Part shown: positions 32,596 through 35,397 of the stretch, piece after piece
Position numbering within the stretch: position 1 is the stretch's first letter
How the letters are laid out: the number at the start of each line of letters is the position of its first letter
NCBI GenBank assembly: GCA_947476195.1
Contig: CANJPT010000042.1
Coordinates: 1 to 35,397 of the forward strand
Source of the DNA: Lewinellaceae bacterium
Lineage (GTDB): Bacteria; Bacteroidota; Bacteroidia; Chitinophagales; Saprospiraceae
Direction of reading: 5' to 3'
DNA length: 35,397 nucleotides
The notes under the pieces: generated by a model
Told to the model about the DNA's origin: nothing
The model's input: only the letters and a program-made list of their open reading frames with translations
Databases searched by the model: none
Position numbers and translations under genes: made by a program

Positions 32596-34275
32596 CTAAG
32601 GCTTCCATTCAAAAAACACAAAGCCATTTTTCCGGTAAATCTCCTTGATGTAAGGAAACTCAGGTATTGGGTTCAATCGATTCACTTTTGCTACAAAATA
32701 CGTCGTTTTAGTTGGCTTGTTATAATACATCCCTGGAAGGTCATCCAGGGTCTTATCGGGGCCGGGATCTCGTTTGTCAGCGTAAAAAAGATGCGCATAA
32801 CTTTTGAATCCGACTGGCTTAATGAAGCAATCCTCATTTGCTTTGCTTTCATAAAACTCAATAGCTGCACCTTGGGAATATCTTTCAATGTTGCTCACAA
32901 CAAAAAGCAGGGTGCCTCCCACAAAAAGTGCTCCCCCGGCAAATACGACTTGAGCAGTCTGCCATGCTCGTTTTTTTATCCAAAAATATACGCCTGCAAT
33001 ACTGGATATCGCCAATACCAGTCCTGAAATCCCCTGCCAAAGCTCCCATTTTACATCGGCATCCAGATTAGCTAAAGCAAATGGATCCGCCGTAAAAAGT
33101 GGTTTAATCCATTCAAGATTTTGTCCTAAAAACGGTAGTGCCGCTACAACCAAACCAAGCATAACACCAAGTGTGGGGAGCAGCCAGGTCGTGATTTTGG
33201 GCAACACCCCCCACTTTATAGCACGCCACAACGTAACAGCCCCCAAATAGGTAAGCGGAAAATAACACAAGGAAGAATAATGTAGAATCTTGGTCTTTAC
33301 TAGGCTGAACAGGATTAGTACAACCCAAAAAAGCAATTGCATCCAGGTGCCAAAATCAGAACGACGACAAGAGGCTAATGCATGGGTCTCCAACATCTCA
33401 TCTTCACACTCATGGTCTCCCCATAAATTAGAGATGGCAAAGACAGAGGCCGGAAAACATCCCAGTAACAATACCACAAAGTGGTATCCCACAAACCCGC
33501 CATGGCCCGCATCTTCGGTCCTGAACAGCCTGATCTGATAGGTCAAAAACTCCTGTACAAACCATGGCCCATGCTGCCACACCTCCGCTCCAAACCATAA
33601 CAATGCAGCCAGACCCGCTGAAAAAGAAAAATAGGTCAAATGAAGCCAGTAATCCTTGCCCTTAAAGCGATATTTCGCCCAATATAGCATCAAAACCAGC
33701 ATTACAATTAGGTATGCTGTAGGGCCTTTCGTCAGAATTGCCAAGCCTATCAGGAAGCCTCCGCATAATAAATGCCGAAATTTTACCCAAAAAGATTGTG
33801 ATTTTTGTTGGGAATAGAACCTCCAACGAAATTCAACAAACCCATATAATCCTGTGAAAATAAAGAAATTGAACCAGGGGTCAATAATTCCACTCCGGAA
33901 ATATAGATGTGGAAGTAAACTACCCAACCAGGCAAGAGCCCACAGCCAACCAAACATTCGGTCATGCAGACGATTGCCGATATAAAAAACAAGCAAAAGG
34001 GTAGCCCAACCACAAACAGCATTCGGAAAACGGGCGGCAAATTCATTTACACCAAAAAGCTTCATGGAAAGCGCCTGCATCCAAAGAAACATAGGCGGCT
34101 TTTCCCAAAAAGCCTCAAAATCAATCTGAGGCCGCATCCATTCACCCGTATGAACCATCTCCCTGGCGCACTCGGCAAAGTTGATCTCGTCCCAATCAAA
34201 TAGATGTACACTCCCCAAAAATGGGAAGAAAAATAGCAGAGCGAGACCGCTCAGCAAAAAGTAGTCGCGCCGCAT
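32596..34275 (-). CDS. GT39/ArnT-like polytopic membrane glycosyltransferase
   Basis: The 559-residue protein has a first helix (about 7-23) followed by the acidic motif D27-W-D29-E30INFAECAREM, which binds the metal and lipid-phosphate sugar donor in the ArnT/PMT group. The aromatic FEAFWEKPPMFLWMQALSMKLFG segment follows. About ten more hydrophobic helices follow, then a soluble C-terminal part (about 460-559). Such enzymes transfer a sugar from a polyprenyl-phosphate donor to lipid or protein in the periplasm. The acceptor is unknown. It ends 152 bp from the bacilliredoxin start. Confidence 0.85.
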   Translation of the reverse strand: MRRDYFLLSGLALLFFFPFLGSVHLFDWDEINFAECAREMVHTGEWMRPQIDFEAFWEKPPMFLWMQALSMKLFGVNEFAARFPNAVCGWATLLLVFYIGNRLHDRMFGWLWALAWLGSLLPHLYFRSGIIDPWFNFFIFTGLYGFVEFRWRFYSQQKSQSFWVKFRHLLCGGFLIGLAILTKGPTAYLIVMLVLMLYWAKYRFKGKDYWLHLTYFSFSAGLAALLWFGAEVWQHGPWFVQEFLTYQIRLFRTEDAGHGGFVGYHFVVLLLGCFPASVFAISNLWGDHECEDEMLETHALASCRRSDFGTWMQLLFWVVLILFSLVKTKILHYSSLCYFPLTYLGAVTLWRAIKWGVLPKITTWLLPTLGVMLGLVVAALPFLGQNLEWIKPLFTADPFALANLDADVKWELWQGISGLVLAISSIAGVYFWIKKRAWQTAQVVFAGGALFVGGTLLFVVSNIERYSQGAAIEFYESKANEDCFIKPVGFKSYAHLFYADKRDPGPDKTLDDLPGMYYNKPTKTTYFVAKVNRLNPIPEFPYIKEIYRKNGFVFFEWKP

Positions 34276-34336
34276 AGAAAGTTATAACAAGAATTTCGCT
34301 TAATTGTTGAGTATTGATTGATGGATTGGCGGTTGA

Positions 34337-34389
34337 TGGAATGGTTTTCCCAGGCCTGCAAGCATACTAAGCCTGGGCAAACCATTCCA
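34337..34389. repeat. Inverted repeat between the OmpA-like and glycosyltransferase genes
   Basis: TGGAATGGTTTTCCCAGGC (34337-34355) pairs with 34371-34389 with one mismatch around a 15-base loop. It lies 10 bp after the stop of the minus-strand OmpA-like gene and probably serves as its terminator, although no T run follows. Confidence 0.6.
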
Positions 34390-34398
34390 CCTATCAAT

Positions 34399-35397
34399 CT
34401 ATTCCAGTATCAATTCAAATTCCACACGGCGGTTTTGCTCCCGACCTTTTTCATTATCATTGCTTCCGATGGGGCGAGCTTCTCCAAATCCTGCAAAACG
34501 GATACGATCAGCCTTTATTCCCCGGAAAATGAGATAATCGTAGCAGGCTTTGGAACGATCCTGTGAAAGCTTCAGATTCTGCTCATCATCTCCCACATCA
34601 TCCGTATAACCACTGATGGAGAGCGAATACGACCCGTTTTGACGCATTATGGCAACCACCTCGTCCAGGACATCGTAGGATGCATCTTTTAAGATAGCCT
34701 TTGCCGTTTCAAATTGGATGGCACGTGCAGCAGTAGCCAGTTTTTCCCGCGCCTCTTTGATCTCATTTTTCTCTTCCGTAACCGGTACTGCAACAATCGG
34801 GGCAGGTTTTTCCTCCTGTTTAACCACTGGCTTCTTCTCATCCGGACATCCTTTATTAGCGGCAGGACCCGAATTGTTAGGGCACTTATCGAGGTTGTCA
34901 GCTATGCCATCACGATCAGCGTCCGGGCAACCTTTGATCGGACCTGGCTGGGTTGGGCATAAATCCTTTTCATCGATGATACCATCACCATCCGAATCCT
35001 TGGCTTGCGGACAGCCTTTATTAGCAGCAGGACCCGAATTGTTAGGGCACTTATCAAGGTTATCTTCAGTACCATCACCGTCTGCGTCTGGGCAACCATT
35101 AACTGGGCCTGCCTGCGTAGGGCATGGGTCCTTTTCATCGATGATACCATCACCATCCGAATCCTTGGCTTCTGGACAGCCATTATTAGCAACAGTACCC
35201 GAATTGTCAGGGCACTTATCTAAGTTATCGGCTACGCCATCACCATCCGTGTCCGGGCAACCGAGATTGGTCCCAGGCTTGTCCGGACAAAAATCTTCTT
35301 CATCAGGCACGCCATCTCCGTCGGTATCCTTTTTCTCCGGGCACCCCATATTGGCTTCTGTTCCTTTTTCATCCGGACATTTATCATTTTTGTTTGA
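34399..35397 (-). CDS. OmpA-family protein with thrombospondin type 3 repeats (5' end outside window)
   Basis: The visible 332 residues stay open to the window edge, so the start is missing. The first two thirds are TSP3 calcium-binding repeats, DxDGDGxxDxxDxCP, alternating with GPxxGCPD and NSGPAANKGCP spacers in a 55-residue (165-bp) unit. A Pro/Glu linker with a coiled segment (VTEEKNEIKEAREKL) leads to a C-terminal OmpA domain with SGYTDDVGDDEQNLKLSQDRS and GFGEARPIGSNDNEKGREQNRRVEFELI, which binds peptidoglycan. The missing N-terminal part is expected to be a signal peptide and probably a beta-barrel. It anchors the outer membrane to the cell wall. Confidence 0.92.
   Translation of the reverse strand, partial: SNKNDKCPDEKGTEANMGCPEKKDTDGDGVPDEEDFCPDKPGTNLGCPDTDGDGVADNLDKCPDNSGTVANNGCPEAKDSDGDGIIDEKDPCPTQAGPVNGCPDADGDGTEDNLDKCPNNSGPAANKGCPQAKDSDGDGIIDEKDLCPTQPGPIKGCPDADRDGIADNLDKCPNNSGPAANKGCPDEKKPVVKQEEKPAPIVAVPVTEEKNEIKEAREKLATAARAIQFETAKAILKDASYDVLDEVVAIMRQNGSYSLSISGYTDDVGDDEQNLKLSQDRSKACYDYLIFRGIKADRIRFAGFGEARPIGSNDNEKGREQNRRVEFELILE

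Noticed and set aside
32545-33027. 160-codon open frame on the plus strand opposite the glycosyltransferase
   Set aside because: Composition and position fit a shadow of the GT39 gene; no family resemblance.
34860-35397. Regular DNA repeats resembling a CRISPR or satellite array
   Set aside because: The 165-bp period is the coding repeat of TSP3 domains in an open reading frame.

Overview
The window comes from a Bacteroidota chromosome, probably a Saprospiraceae or Chitinophagia-like member; the exact genus cannot be fixed from sequence alone. Supporting signs are a SusC/SusD pair, a type IX secretion (T9SS) C-terminal sorting domain, PorT-like and OmpA/TSP3 envelope proteins, lipoproteins with loose lipoboxes, starts without Shine-Dalgarno sequences, and TAnnTTTG-type -7 promoter elements. 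I see no rRNA, tRNA, CRISPR array or complete insertion sequence.

Layout. Positions 1-6900 (minus strand) hold ordinary genes: an M16 metallopeptidase, the E2 subunit of 2-oxoglutarate dehydrogenase, a SdiA-regulated-type beta-propeller protein, a small HAD phosphatase and an outer-membrane beta-barrel protein. At 7184-8498 an orphan paaB is coupled to a di-heme cytochrome c peroxidase. From 8845 to about 31900 almost every gene can be tied to phosphorus acquisition or sparing: susC-susD (8845-13654); a phnZ-like / btaA / btaB operon (14276-16645); a TonB-dependent receptor followed by a YncE-phosphoesterase fusion (16943-22395); a lipoprotein glutathione peroxidase (22531-23130); a DUF5690 transporter with a TIGR03364-type FAD oxidoreductase (23230-25669, minus); a T9SS-exported PAP2/vanadium-haloperoxidase-fold protein (25767-27941, minus); a GNAT acetyltransferase (28110-28610); a phosphonatase-like (PhnX-like) hydrolase (28649-29392); and a second YncE-phosphoesterase fusion (29457-31883). 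The right end (32027-35397, minus) returns to general genes: a bacilliredoxin, a GT39-type membrane glycosyltransferase and the 3' part of an OmpA/TSP3 protein.

How the genes may work together (inference). Secreted phosphoesterases and a PAP2-fold enzyme would release phosphate or phosphonates outside the cell, and SusCD and the TonB receptor would import them. A PhnZ-like oxygenase and a FAD oxidoreductase plus PhnX-like hydrolase would give two routes for breaking C-P bonds of aminoethylphosphonate-type compounds. BtaA/BtaB would make the phosphorus-free betaine lipid DGTS to spare phosphate. The link that makes this more than a list is a repeated operator candidate, CTTAA-N6-CTTAA with an 11-bp period, upstream of five of these units (8663, 13870, 25755, 28048, 28595). 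It resembles the tandem CTTAACC-type Pho box of cyanobacterial SphR/PhoB. Two copies lie exactly 17 bp upstream of a -7 element. I read the region as a phosphate-starvation island with its own Pho-box-like regulon.

Non-coding structure is also rich: several long inverted repeats between genes, a 130-bp element with terminal inverted repeats at the left edge, a structured element at about 16659-16788, and a duplicated 55-bp segment plus a possible short transcript in the 621-bp gap between susD and the phnZ-like gene.
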